Part shown: one piece after another, positions 23,306 to 23,510 of the stretch | How positions within the stretch are numbered: position 1 is the stretch's first letter | How the letters are laid out: each line of letters begins with the position of its first letter | DNA from: UBA2767 sp964194535 | Lineage (GTDB): Bacteria; Pseudomonadota; Alphaproteobacteria; Rhizobiales; Methyloligellaceae | Direction of reading: 5' to 3' | DNA length: 23,510 bases | Assembly (NCBI GenBank): GCA_964194535.1 | Contig: CAXMMX010000106.1 | Coordinates: forward strand, 1 to 23,510 | The notes under the pieces: generated by a model | Told to the model about the DNA's origin: nothing | Database searches by the model: none | Seen by the model: only the letters and a program-made list of their open reading frames with translations | Translations under genes and position numbers: made by a program

Positions 23306-23510
23306 TGTCATCACTCGACTTGATTGGGTGATCCAGTAACCTCAGTCGAGGTTTTAAATCGAGAAGCCAGCGGATACTTGGTCCTCCGGTCAAGCCGGAG
23401 GATGACAATAAGAGGGGCCGGAATGACGAAGGAAGAGTGACACTACTAGTCCGGGATGACGAGTGGATGTAGGGGGCCATCCGGCATACCCATTAATGTC
23501 GTCCCGGGAC
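23306..23510. repeat. Cluster of GTCATC/GATGAC palindromic intergenic repeats (continues beyond window)
   Basis: TTGTCATC at 23306-23313 begins an imperfect copy of the alphaproteobacterial pattern GTCATCCCGGACTTGATC; GACTTGAT and GGTGATCCAG follow. An inverted copy ends GGATGACAA (23400-23408) and contains a perfect 8-bp stem, TCCTCCGG 23382-23389 with CCGGAGGA 23395-23402. Further units are GGAATGACGA 23420-23429 and GGGATGACGA 23453-23462. The last, CCGGGATGAC 23451-23460, is inverted against GTCGTCCCGG 23499-23508 with one mismatch. The window ends inside the next palindrome (GTCCCGGGAC 23501-23510). Such elements are non-coding and form mRNA hairpins; the consensus is recalled, not searched. 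Confidence 0.7.

Noticed and set aside
1..23510. CRISPR arrays, tRNA or rRNA genes, prophage genes, toxin-antitoxin or defence genes
   Set aside because: I saw no regularly spaced repeats, tRNA-like folds with acceptor ends, rRNA signatures or such protein families in any frame.

Overview
This window is a long ribosomal-protein supercluster followed by a housekeeping neighbourhood, every gene on the + strand. Several things point to an alphaproteobacterium: the order tuf-S10-spc-alpha with adk between secY and rpsM; no rpsD between rpsK and rpoA; an ATP12-type F1-ATPase assembly chaperone (a protein of alphaproteobacteria and mitochondria); and GTCATC/GATGAC palindromes of a style common in that class. 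Base composition is moderately GC-rich. From memory, the order after rplQ (Do-like protease, rarA, RluA-type pseudouridine synthase, HAD phosphatase, ATP12) resembles Hyphomicrobiales/Parvibaculum-like genomes. I do not assign a genus.

Layout. 1-140: 3' end of tuf. 152-187: a terminator-like hairpin directly before rpsJ. 202-5482: S10 operon (rpsJ, rplC, rplD, rplW, rplB, rpsS, rplV, rpsC, rplP, rpmC, rpsQ). 5570-12047: spc operon (rplN, rplX, rplE, rpsN, rpsH, rplF, rplR, rpsE, rpmD, rplO, secY, adk). 12086-14703: alpha operon (candidate promoter and leader, rpsM, rpsK, rpoA, rplQ), closed by an intrinsic terminator at 14730-14754. 14851-17631: periplasmic Do/HtrA-type protease and rarA. 17679-18935: cation:proton antiporter. 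18981-21554: pseudouridine synthase, HAD phosphatase and ATP12 chaperone. 21658-23190: propionyl-CoA carboxylase beta chain. 23191-23510: non-coding DNA with palindromic repeats that run off the window end.

The first 14.7 kb makes ribosomal proteins of both subunits, the SecY translocon channel, adenylate kinase and the RNA polymerase alpha subunit. Stop/start overlaps (rplC/rplD, rplD/rplW, rplV/rpsC, rplN/rplX, rplX/rplE, secY/adk) imply translational coupling. The second part is housekeeping: envelope protein quality control, replication-fork maintenance, ion homeostasis, rRNA modification, phosphatase activity, ATP synthase assembly and propionyl-CoA metabolism.

I see no novel multi-gene system. 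The observations most worth a second look are: a 160-bp full-length imperfect palindrome with TA ends (a MITE) inserted exactly at the stop codon of the pseudouridine synthase gene; the tuf-rpsJ attenuator-like hairpin; structured leaders before rpsM and rpoA; three alternating half-sites at 11-bp steps before pccB; and oppositely charged C-terminal tails on L3 (acidic) and L15 (basic).
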